Source: Hippasteria phrygiana
Taxonomy: Eukaryota > Echinodermata > Asteroidea > Valvatida > Goniasteridae
Assembly: GCA_037893225.1 (NCBI GenBank)
Contig: JAZGUH010000141.1
Coordinates: 744,001 to 808,000 of the forward strand
Length of the DNA: 64,000 bases
Direction of reading: 5' to 3'
Position 1 is the first letter of the stretch, and each line of letters begins with the position of its first letter. The notes beneath the pieces were generated by a model. It ran no database searches and was not told the origin of the DNA. It saw only the letters and a program-made list of their open reading frames with translations. Shown here piece by piece: positions 22,176 to 31,399 of this stretch. Both the position numbers and the translations under genes were made by a program.

Positions 22176-23852
22176 TTAAATATAGTGTACATGATTGGTC
22201 ATTGTTGCAATTTAAAAAAATGGGCGGATTTGGGGGTTTGTATTTTATAGGAAATAAATATTGTTCCACTGACCTGTTCAAAGGTTTGCGTTGTTGCATG
22301 GCGAAAAAAACAAGAGAAAAACGGCGCTCGTTTTACACCGTCGGGCGGATGATAGCCTTTAGTCAAGGCGCGCGTGGCTACCTGGACACGTGACGCGCCC
22401 CGAATGCCAGCGGGCGTATTCGAAACCCCGTTCTCGGGTAACCCGTGTTCTCTCAGGCTGGTTGCCAAATAAGGAGCATCAAAAGAGCGTGTGCACCCTA
22501 TACATTCCAATGGGCTACTAAATTATGCGCTAAATTAAAATAAATTTCCATACTAATTAGCTACAGCAGTGCTTGCAAGCAGGGCGTGCTGTTACATAAC
22601 ATGGTCATTTTCACGGCGTGCCCTTGCAGATTAGCCCTGGTGCTGAGTCATCATGTGCGGAGCCAAATAATGAAGTTTATATTCATACTAAAAAAAGAAA
22701 GTAGAAAAATCGAGTAAAACACAACCACTGAATAAGTATAATAGTTTAGGTTTTCGTCTGTTGTCTACGATATTTCTTCAGGTTGTTAAAACTCTGGGAG
22801 CTAAGAAATTTTAATTCCAAAAGGAACATTCTCATCCCATGAAATTCTTAATTTTATGCTCACTGGCAACATGTTCCCAGTGTAATTTGACACATACTGT
22901 GAGTTCTTTTAAAATTTCATTCTTTGGTTTTTAAAGATATTATCTGTATTTAGTCAGTATAATCATGGAGGAAGAAAACCTCCATGGTATAATATCATGG
23001 ACGTCCATGAATTCAAAATGACTTATTTTTCAAACTTATAATACATTGTTTACATCGTATTGTTTATGTTGTCAAGGATCCTCATTACTTATGCAAATAT
23101 TAATACTACGAATGAAAAGAAAGGAACATTTACGAGCTTAATACGAAAATAATTGAAATCTTGCAACAGCAATAATAATTGGCGAAGACAATCCCACTCC
23201 ATTGATCCCATTTTTAAATAATTATTTTATACTGTCCCTGGACTGCATGAGAGCTTCCTGAATTCCACAAAAATTAACGCAAGTTCCGGAAGGGCCTTAG
23301 TCCGCCATCTTTGTTCTTGACGTTCTTTATCTACTCCCCAGTAAGTGGGGAGTGAAAATCCTGTTCGTGAACACGGTTTGCGTTTTGGAAACTCTCTTTA
23401 GACTTGGACAAGTCGTTAGACAGCCCTGTTTTGTCCGTCGTACAGCGTGGCATATTATGATATTATGCCAGTGAAGCACACGCATGTTGGCAACTAATAG
23501 AGCGGTATGCGCTATACCCCAGACGAATATAATAAAACCGTCCAATTACCGACTTGATTTCAAGTCTAAAATCTCTTAAACACGCGAACGGGGTTTCGAA
23601 TGGGCGCGCCACTCGTCCGGGTAGCCACGCGCGCCTTGATTAAAGGCTACAGGGCAGTTTTCCAACCATTTCCAGCTGGAAATCGTTGAAAAACGCTATA
23701 AATGTCCACCTTTCTTGACAACGACAGCACACCTAGTGCCATAATTTCACAGGATGATTGAGACTACTATTAACTTACTGTCTAGTAAGGTATTTCGTAA
23801 TAATTCATACAAATGTTTTTGGGAGGATTACCAATCGTGTACACTACGTTAA
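22176..23852. mobile_element. TTAA-bounded element, family A, copy 2 (1.7 kb, long form)
   Basis: The left end TTAAATATAGTGTACATGAT TGGTCATTGTTGC and the right end GGATTACCAATCGTGTACAC TACGTTAA are bounded by TTAA. The left arm (to about 22437) and right arm (from about 23580) match the two halves of the 61968-62442 copy, and the arms extend further to ATTCGAAACCCCGTTC. About 1.14 kb of extra internal sequence (22440-23580) lies between them and shows no convincing coding frame. This could be a longer ancestor or a copy with an internal insertion. Confidence 0.8.
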
Positions 23853-24150
23853 AAACGTGTAATTTTGCTAAAACCTCAAACATTTTGTTGATGGAACCAT
23901 GGAGGTAGGAACCCCCAAAAAGCACACTTTGTTGACCATCTTTTACTTGATGCGTTTGAGATTCTGAGTCTGCGGCTGACTCCACGGCCGAAATCTGCAA
24001 AGAAATATGCGATAAAAGTGCGAAATCGCAAATATCTGCGCAGAAATCTGCAATAAAATGTGCGATAAAATGTACGACATCGCAGAAATCTGTGCAGAAA
24101 TATGCAATAAAATGTACGGCATCGCAGAAATCTGCGCAGAAATGTGCATG
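23853..24150 (-). repeat. Minisatellite arm T, right (inverted)
   Basis: The reverse complement of the arm at 21180-21540: ACGTGTAATTTTGCTAAAAC C, GACCATCTTTTACTTGATGC GTTTGAGATT, then several GCGATAAAATGTACGACATC GCAGAAATCTG units. It begins directly after the TTAA of element A copy 2. Confidence 0.88.
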
Positions 24151-24264
24151 TCCCTTTAGGGCCACGATATTATTATGTTTCTGCAGGCCCACATTATCGT
24201 TTGAATTAGACTAGTTCCAAGTCCATCATCGTTCTGACTTTGAATATGGGGAACTGTTAACAGG

Positions 24265-24369
24265 TAAAGGACCGGTCACACAGGCTACGTAATACGCGCG
24301 TGTCCCGTCCATAAAGCGTTTATTCGAATCGTTTTCGTTCTCGTTATCGCAGCCGGTGTGACCGGTGTC
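24265..24369. mobile_element. MITE D, copy 1
   Basis: TAAAGGACCGGTCACACAGG C at the left and GCCGGTGTGACCGGTG at the right are inverted ends flanking CGTTTTCGTTCTCGTTATCG. A better-preserved copy is at 54678-54860. Confidence 0.75.
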
Positions 24370-24477
24370 ATGAATATCCGACTTCCATGAATATCCGACT
24401 CTTTACCCATGATCCATTGCAACACAATTGTTCTTTTATAATAGACAATAATTCTTTTGGCAATGACGTACATTCAT

Positions 24478-24537
24478 CCCAACCCTAACACCAACCCTAA
24501 CCCTATTTCTCACCCTAATCCTCACCCTAACCCTTAC
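24478..24537 (-). repeat. Degenerate telomere-like repeats (CCCTAA-type)
   Basis: CCCAACCCTAACACCAACCC TAACCC, then CACCCTAATCCTCACCCTAA CCC: about eight imperfect CCCTAA/CCCTCA units, the complement of the TTAGGG animal telomere repeat. This is interstitial and degraded, with no chromosome end here. Confidence 0.75.
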
Positions 24538-25832
24538 CCCATGCATGTTTCTCATAGTTTTGGTGTACGGGGCCTACTGATCATGCGCAGTACATCCAAC
24601 AAGTCGGATATTCAGAGAGTCTGATATTCACGGACACCTACCTTTAATACTAGTTAGCATAAACCCGGGGAGTTTACGCTAATCCTAGTGTACGCTAATT
24701 AGGATCTTTATAATGACCCATAACACGTTGCGTTGTTTCCAACCACTGAACAAACAAATTACCATAACAGATCTTTGTTGATTAAAATAAATTTCTCAGT
24801 GATTCAGAATCATTAAAGATAGGCCTAATGAAAACAACATTCAACTGTTAAAAATGGCAAACAGCGCTTGCGCACACGATGTCCAATAAAAAGCGCCATA
24901 AGCTACCGATCCCCAAATTTTGGGCGAGAACCAGTCTATGTTGGAATGTACATATAAATTAAATTAGATGATTATGTTGGTACCCTAACTCATTTTTATC
25001 TACATATCCCGGTCCACGACATTGACATTTACAAGCCATATTTTCGCAAATCATTTAGCCATATTAAATCGTTTTTTTCACTGTCGTTACATTGCACCCT
25101 TACAATACCCAAATAATTATGTTTATCATGTATGTCAAACGTGCAGCCTTTATTCAGCTTTGATACATCCTGTACACGTAAGCCAACAATAACACACACC
25201 GTCTGTCAATGCTATATTTCACAGGAACAGAATATGCATATCTGTACACAGCGGCGGGTCCTGCATAGGCCTACAGTGAATTAGTCCCCCTGCTTTGCAG
25301 TACAAAACGCTAAAATTAATTACCGAGCGAAAGTGCTGGATAATGAACACGTCCAATTTCCTTCTTTTTCAATACTGAATTTTTAAGTGTTCCAGCACCA
25401 ATGAACTGCTAAACCCCATCATGCCTGATTGACAAGGATGGAATATAATAATTCAATGCCTTGGAAATGATTGATTTCAGTATACAGAGATAAAGAGATT
25501 CAGGCACAAATACTGGCAGTTGCTGTGATATAAAATCCTTCTAGCGTGGGTTAATCATCAAACCTCGAAGACGTTCACGGGACAATGTGAATGCTGCAGC
25601 GTGTATCTCCTGAGGCTATACTGCGCAGCGATAGGGATGTAATGCGCTACATTCTATTGAAGCAAAACTGTCACCACGTATCCGGACTGCTAGTTCTGCA
25701 TCTCATCACCGGCGCTATTGCAACATCACTCGGCGGGCTGTGAAAATGTGAGCACTGACGCACGCTAAACGCTTTGCAAAATTCGGGGCGACTGAGGTAT
25801 ATTTGTTAGATTGTTAGACAAGGACCACGTAC

Positions 25833-25869
25833 CGTCGTTGATGTATCTCCATTCCACCCCGTCCGCCAT
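25833..25869 (-). CDS. CA8: Carbonic-anhydrase-related protein, CA8-type: exon 1
   Basis: ATG at 25869-25867 opens MADGVEWRYINDG and ends in phase 1 at GACG|GTACGT. Joined to exon 2 this gives MADGVEWRYINDGTAEWGLH F, which parallels the vertebrate CA8 start (MAD..., GVEWGYEEG, EWG). The long acidic stretch of vertebrate CA8 is absent, so the protein begins close to the fold. There is no signal peptide, consistent with a cytosolic protein. Two in-frame ATGs lie upstream (25893 and 25902, adding MSVVEKTI or MHSMSVVEKTI), and an in-frame TAG closes the frame above them. I chose 25869 because it has A at -3 and G at +4 and matches the conserved MAD start. The three exons together give 119 residues, about 40% of a ~290-residue family member. 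Confidence 0.85.
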
Positions 25870-26855
25870 GATAGTTTTCTCCACAACTGACATGCTATGC
25901 ATTTTTTTAGAGTGTTGCTAGGCTGGTTGCTACGGAGAAGGTTCCAACGTACTACATGCAGGCAGCTGACGACGGGAAACCCTGTTCATTTGTTTCCCCA
26001 GCGAGCGGTCGATATACTCAGTACAGAACGCTTAGTGCGCGGTCGATGTGCCTTAGTGTATACATGTAGTCGAATAGTGAGAGAGACTGTGAGCGAGGCA
26101 ACAGCATCCCTCGTAACAACATCCCTCACGGGGTTACCATGACAACTAGAACGACTGTTAGACAGCCGTTCCTCTAGGAAAGCTGCTGACGATGACTTGA
26201 TAGCTCGAGTTGTCCGTGTTTGTGAGTAGACGTGGAGGGTATACTGCAGGCAGTGCGCCGTTAGCGTGGGCTGGCTTTGCTTTATACCCGCTGATCATGC
26301 ATCAGATAACAAAATGTTGACATTCACTTGCGAGGAAGAAATATGGCCAGACATAATAAATGGTCCTGGGCGAGAAAGTGACCCTTGCTCTTTTTTATTA
26401 TTACTATACAAGCCTTCTAAAAAAGAAACAGAAATAATACAACTGTTGAGGGGAGTGTTTGTTATTTTTCAGAGCTCTTCGATAATGCTTTTGTGGATCT
26501 GATTTTAAAATAGTTACAGATATTTTGTTATGCAAAGAGAAGTTTTGTTTCTTAATTATAAGGTAATGACCTAAACAAAGGCTTTTATTTTTTAAAATCC
26601 TGACAGATGGCCGGATTAACATTTGTCATTGGCTTTCCAAGTCCCACACGGCTCGTGCGTTATTTATAGTACAAGTTCGGGTCACTGGTCCGGGCCTGTG
26701 GCCTTTACAAATGCAGCGTTTGAGGGCGCCAGGGTACATAATATAAAGTCACTGTTCCCGTTCGACCAGTACAACTCAATTTCCTAAGTATTCCGCGCAA
26801 GTTGTGATGGATTTCACAATCAAACCAATTTGAAAGTATTAGAACAAAAAGTTAA
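25870..26855 (-). other. 5' flank of the CA8-like gene
   Basis: Expected to hold the 5' UTR and promoter of the minus-strand gene. I see no TATA box or initiator that I would assert. Open frames on the plus strand (for example 25897-26142) encode no recognisable domain. No repeat was identified in this stretch. Confidence 0.4.
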
Positions 26856-26861
26856 GATTTC

Positions 26862-27225
26862 ACTTTGATACCCCACCAAATTAGTCAAAATCAGACAAAT
26901 CTGATAAAATAACCATCCATTCATGTTTAGAATTGTATAAACACATGGCACAACCTTTAAGTTTGAGACTTGTCGGGAAAATGTCGTTCAATATAGGGAA
27001 GGAAGTTTGCGATTTCTGTGTTACTTGAAACAGTGAACGGTCACTCAAAGAATTCAATTCTTTTTCACAGATTTGGCCGACATAAATCTTGAAATAACAG
27101 GTTGTTGCACATGTTTAGACCGATGTTATCAAGGAGGGTTAGTTATTTTCTGAGAGTTTGCTGTTCCAGACCCATTTTTGTGGGGTATCAAAGAGCAATC
27201 TTCCCCAAATTTTAGTCTTTGAAAA
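26862..27225. mobile_element. Foldback element S, copy 1
   Basis: The left end GATTTCACTTTGATACCCCA CC and the right end TTTGTGGGGTATCAAAGAGC are inverted repeats. Further paired blocks are AAAATAACCATCC versus GGTTAGTTATTTTC, with CAGACAAATC-type sequence between. A second, related copy follows at 27355-27725. Confidence 0.65.
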
Positions 27226-27354
27226 GAGCTCCCGCTAGGATCAAAATACCGGGTCCTTGTAAATTTTTTCATTTGTATATTTTTAGGTAATTACAGGTGG
27301 CAAGCAGTTTGTAGCAGTACATGTATATTGCAAATGTTGGAAAACAATAACTTT

Positions 27355-27725
27355 AATAAGCCCACCCAAATTGGTTAGGAACTGCAAAACTTTGGAAAAT
27401 AACCAACCATCATGATAACAATCATTTACCAGGGGAGGCGGAACACTTTAAAAGTGGGGGGGGGGGGGGGGGGGCAAAACAGCGCCGCTGCCCTTTTCTA
27501 TGTTTTTCTTTATGCGGAACTGCCAAAAGTGGGGGAGGGGGGGATTTCCCCCAAGTGGAAAAAATGGGGGGGGGGGGGAGATCTTGACTAAAGTCACAAA
27601 ATTGAAGGTTGTGCCAAGTATTTAAACATTTTGAACACAAATGGATGGTTATTTTCCAAGATTTTTGCTGTTCCTGACTGATTTTGGTGGGGTATTGTTT
27701 AAAGTAAAATCTTTCCCAAATGTTT
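27355..27725. mobile_element. Foldback element S, copy 2, interrupted by a G-rich insert
   Basis: The left end CCCACCCAAATTGGTTAGGA ACTGC with TTTGGAAAATAACCAACC pairs with the right end GGTTATTTTCCAAGATTTTT GC and TTGGTGGGGTAT. Between them is a block starting CAGGGGAGGCGGAACACTTT (27430) with G homopolymers and a repeated AAGTGGGGG word, which looks like a separate MITE inserted into the copy. Right-end sequence AAGGTTGTGCCAAG also pairs with CACATGGCACAACCTT at 26941-26960, so the two copies can also fold together. Confidence 0.6.
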
Positions 27726-27875
27726 ACCACTCCTTGGGAAATATATTCTCACTGTGACCTCTTGCTGAGAATCTCATGGAAACTTAAACAATTTGTTAAA
27801 CTTCGACATGATCAACTCCGAAAAGAAATTTGTAATGGTTCGAAATCTGATGAAAGGGGGGAGGCATATACTTAC

Positions 27876-28035
27876 ATTTGTAGGCGGACCTCCCGCCCGG
27901 TACGAGCTCCCGAATCCTCGGAACGCAGATATTCTTAATGATGGACAGCCGCATGACCGTGCTCATAGCGGCCCGGGATTGCAGGCGTCTCTTGCGCACT
28001 CTATCCCGCCGTATGGGGTAGGCTCTGGACGACAT
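27876..28035 (-). CDS. Candidate coding exon of unknown gene (Arg-rich)
   Basis: The frame from ATG 28035 reads MSSRAYPIRRDRVRKRRLQS then RAAMSTVMRLSIIKNICVPR and IRELVPGGRSAYK, and meets a near-consensus donor (AAAT|GTAAGTAT, GT at 27875-27874). The segment is more GC-rich than its surroundings, and the frame is open a further 16 codons upstream. I recognise no domain; the peptide is strongly basic. No partner exon was found. It lies about 2 kb upstream of CA8 exon 1 on the same strand, so it could be a first exon of another gene or an alternative 5' exon. The opposite strand is also open, so chance cannot be excluded. Confidence 0.3.
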
Positions 28036-28099
28036 GTTGTTCAAAGATGACACCGGTGATTGTGATAATGCGTGGTCTGGCAATCGACTGACTTGTTTA

Positions 28100-28970
28100 C
28101 ACTATGGCTGCTCCTGGGTAGCCGTTCTTCTATAAAGGAATTTCAAATTAGCCCCTTCTGCGCACTTCCGGGTTGAAAGCGAGAATGTCAGTGGCAAACA
28201 AAACAACGCTTTTCAGCACATTCATTCATGCATGAATTAATCAGGCCATAAAAGGCAGCGCAGGCGCACGCTTAGCATAAAGTTGTTTACTGTGACATTG
28301 AGATCCTCGTTTTCAAACGCGGAAGTGCGCAGATCGGTGCTAAACTCGTCGTTGTGGGATTCCTCTTTACTTCACTCTGGAGTTGTTAAAGATCCTAAAC
28401 AATGGCAGCGTGACATTTCGAGAATGTCACCATTTGAAAAACATCTGAAGTCAATAGTCTAGCGCTTAATCCATCAGCGAGACAGAAACGGGTTATTACG
28501 TAATCTCTTTAAAAGCGCTTAAAATCGCTTAGACACTTTAGCCCAATACGACGACAATACAAATGGTAAATATTCATGTGTTTTTAAAACTCAAAACCAG
28601 TTGGGTTTAAATACTTGAAACAAAAAAAATGTTTAGTCTGAACAGTGTCATTTTATTACGAGACAGCGAGGCAAGTAGGAGTTACGCCCTCTTGTGGTAC
28701 ATTCAGTTCAACAGCTTGCCTGGAAAATAATTTTGCCGGTGCATGTTTCTGTTAAATGGCGCCCTCTCTCAACGACCATTATTAGCGAAATTATTCGACT
28801 TCAGACCAAGCAAACTGGTGGGCAAAAAAAACAAAATTAAAAAATTAAAATTGATTTGTTGTCATGGATTACGGACTTTTTAAATTCAAAACAACGAACC
28901 ATTACCCACAGGGGAGTTTTTGATGTCTTCTCCTCATTTAACATCTGGTGCCATTAAGGTATTATATATA
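28100..28970. other. Stretch without supported features
   Basis: Unique-looking sequence with no long frame, inverted repeat or recognisable exon on either strand. Confidence 0.5.
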
Positions 28971-28977
28971 GCTTTAG

Positions 28978-29003
28978 TAATAATAATAATAATAATAATA
29001 ATA
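28978..29003 (+). repeat. (TAA)n microsatellite
   Basis: About nine consecutive TAA units; a short echo occurs at 29297-29311. Confidence 0.93.
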
Positions 29004-29197
29004 AACATAACCCTAGATGGGACAGTTGGGAGACATTCCCATAGACTTGTGCACAACCTTTTTTTCCGACTTTGATGTAACCTAACCCAAATATCCCCTA
29101 TCCTACCCCCACAAATTTTGGTATACTAATGTTTTGGACCATTCTCTATCGATATAACTCACTTCCGACAGTAAAATTCTCAATATTTAAGGGGGCT

Positions 29198-29237
29198 GGG
29201 TACTTAGGGAGACATGAAAATGTCTCCCTAAGTACCC
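29198..29237. repeat. Perfect 18-bp stem hairpin (GGGTACTTAGGGAGACAT)
   Basis: GGGTACTTAGGGAGACAT, a GAAA loop, then the exact complement. The half-word TCTCCCTAA recurs at 29240-29249 and 29273-29281, and GGGAGACATT at 29027-29036, so this may be the core of a larger foldback element covering about 29010-29290. Confidence 0.85.
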
Positions 29238-29339
29238 TTGTCTCCCTAAGTTATGATTATGAACTACTAAATGTCTCCCTAATATCCTAAATAGACTAAT
29301 AATAATAATAAAATAACATGATTAGTTTCAATCTGAACG

Positions 29340-30935
29340 CTTACCGATTATAAAGATGATACCATATCAGTTCTCCTGAGAAATCTTCCGTCTGTAGTTC
29401 CGCCATCTACGGGAAAATTGTATCTGAAGATCTTCCAAATCGCCGTGGCTCGTTTCGATTTCAACAATCGAAATGAACACATATATAGGCCTACGAACGT
29501 GCAAAAAATCGCTGTTAAAACAAAACGAATTTTCACTGTTTACTTCTTCTTCTTGCGTATGCTAAAATGTATAGGTCGATACATTTCTCAAGCCAGTTAA
29601 CAGATTGAGAATCCAACAGCTGCAAACCAATGGCGCCGTGAGGTGGACGGTGTCTCAGGCAATGATCCAATAAGTGAGTGAGAGTCTGCTATCCGATGCC
29701 GCAGTCACAATAAGGGTCATCCACCATTCCCCATTTGAACAGGTTAGATCTCCATCTACCGACACCACTACGGATCCTATTGAGCTTGGTCCAGCTGCCT
29801 CTGGGGAGGTTGCTGCCTCCAACATGCTTGCTAGGCTCAGGGATGAACTGATGGAGGCTGGTGCCGAGTTGTTTCCATTCCTCCTGCCATCTCCTCATGG
29901 CAAATTCCTGGTGGGTCTCATTGGGTAGAGCCTTGTTTAGGATGTCTGCATGTGCCCTGAAGGGGTTTCTGGACACAAGGCGCTGAGGTTTGATGACTGT
30001 TTCGCCTTCATCATTACGTAACACATGGTGCAAGAGGTGCCCAGGGTTGTTGACAGCACGTCGAGCAAGTAAGACGGTGGACGCTTCTCTGCGAATATAG
30101 GGAGGCTGAATTCCACTGAGTACTGGCAGGCATTCAGTAGGTGTGGGTAGGAGACAGCCACTGACTGTACGGAGGGCAGAGTTGATGGCAGTGTCAACAT
30201 GGTGAGTGTGGGCACTTCTGGTCCAGACTGGAGCACAGTACTCTGCAGGAGCAATAACTAAGGTAGTTGTAGATATCCTAAGACTGTTGGGACTGGCGCC
30301 CCAGCCTGTGCCAGCGAGTCTTCTGATAAGGCTGCCTCCAGCTGTCACTTTTTCCATCAAGTTAATGAGATGAGGCCGGAAAGTCAGAGTCCTATCAAGT
30401 TTGACACCAAGATAGATTGGAGTGGCATCAAATGGGAGAGTGCTGTTGTTGACTTTGACCTTCAGCTCCCGATTTGCCTCCTTGTTGTTGAGGTTGAAGG
30501 CAGAAGTGACTGTTTACTAAATGACGCGGATGACGGATTGAGCTAAAACTTTTACAGGTTTATCTGTGTATATGTTGAATTACACAAAGTATGGACACGT
30601 ACTGCCCGAAATTGTGTTGTCAGCTCAACCAATGCTATTATCATATCTATAAAGTATGATTTGTGCTAAATAGACTCGAACTATATGGATCGAACTGAAT
30701 GATAAAAGCTTAGCGCCAGTATACTGAGTTCCAGATCACTGTAGGGGCAAGTCTGGCTCTAACACTGTAGAAGTATACACTCATCGTGCATGTGAATTGG
30801 CCATACTGAAGTGCATGATGTGTGGCAAGTTTGATGTGGTGATACTCAACATGTACTAAGCACTTTATCATAGGCACTAGTAAGAAGTGATTTACCAATC
30901 CCAAGGTACATGAGGTACATTACCATGACTGATAC
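29340..30935 (+). repeat. Dispersed repeat P, copy 1, split by a LINE
   Basis: 29340-29544 and 30519-30935 align in order with 48238-48720. Shared landmarks are TATAAAGATGATACCATATC, TGAGAAA, GAAAATTGTATCT, GTGGCT.GTTT, AATTTTCACTGTTTACT, GGATTGAGCTAAAACTTTTA CAGG, TTGTCAGCTCAACCAATGCT and, more distantly, TGAGGTACATT. The LINE at 29545-30508 interrupts the copy. The family is unknown. Confidence 0.75.
29545..30508 (-). mobile_element. 5'-truncated non-LTR retrotransposon (LINE), with target-site duplication
   Basis: The minus strand encodes the end of a LINE reverse-transcriptase protein downstream of the catalytic core: AFNLNNKEANRELKV, PIYLGVKLDRTLTFRPHL, RRLAGTGWGAS, APAEYCAPVWTRSAHTHHVD, LLPTPTECLPVLSGIQPP, RGSWTKLNRIRSGVGRWRSN, KWGMVDDPYCDCG, ending in an Arg-rich AYARRR tail. 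An in-frame TAG (about 29686-29688) interrupts the frame after DCGIG, so the copy is dead. The polymerase and endonuclease domains are missing through 5' truncation. The 3' end is an AAGAAGAAGAAG tail rather than poly-A. The sequence ACTGTTTACT flanks both sides (29535-29544 and 30509-30518), marking a 10-bp target-site duplication. Confidence 0.9.
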
Positions 30936-31199
30936 CTCAGTTAACTCATAGAGCAAGGTTAACTCATGCATGTGATGTGCCTCACATGTTTATGATTCTG
31001 GGACAGGTTCTAGTGCACAAATGCATGAGGAATTTTTTTAGTGTATGCACAATCTTGGAATGAGGTTAAACAGCTGGCTTAAGTGTATGTCAACTCGTTA
31101 CTTTTTTTTAGAGACTAACATTGGTTCAAGAACGGGATGTGATAGTCGTGTGGAGGCGCACTATACTACGTAGCGCACGCAAACACCGATTGACACACT

Positions 31200-31374
31200 G
31201 GCTGGGTAGGTTCGGGCGGTCTGTTCTTGACACGCGAAGACTCGTTCTCGCGCTCGAACGGCGGGAACGCGACCCAGGAACATTGCACTCGGAACAGGAT
31301 TACAGACCACCTATCCATCGGGGTTTTGCAAGAACAAGTTTCGCGTGTCAAGAACAGACCGCCCGAACCCAGCC
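31200..31374. mobile_element. Short foldback MITE H
   Basis: The left arm GGCTGGGTAGGTTCGGGCGG TCTGTTCTTGACACGCGAA (31200-31238) and the right arm TTCGCGTGTCAAGAACAGAC CGCCCGAACCCAGCC (31340-31374) are inverted with one or two differences. The ~100-bp loop is GC-rich. Open frames across it are coincidental. Confidence 0.9.
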
Positions 31375-31399
31375 ACTGACATCTTGAATCAAGACTAAA

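Larger units (their letters stand above)
8579..25832 (-). other. CA8-like gene, intron 1 (about 17 kb)
   Basis: Bounded by donor GTACGT at 25832-25827 and acceptor TTGCAG at 8584-8579. It holds the 6.5-kb CRE-rich element, several MITEs, the nested foldback at 21-24 kb and a telomere-like relic, all listed separately. In 8600-9160, 15700-16950, 17110-18670, 19420-20420, 20580-21170 and 24540-25830 I see no gene or clear repeat beyond short simple runs, including a poly-C at 18486-18500 and a poly-G at 19502-19521. Confidence 0.8.

Noticed and set aside
21180..24150. CRISPR-like array
   Set aside because: Repeats are imperfect and contiguous without unique spacers, and the genome is clearly animal.
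27793..28050. Plus-strand 85-codon frame opposite the candidate Arg-rich exon
   Set aside because: No splice donor at its end and no recognisable domain; the minus-strand frame ends at a better donor.
29689..30360. A host gene of 223 codons
   Set aside because: The translation is the C-terminal end of a LINE reverse transcriptase, with a nonsense codon and target-site duplication.
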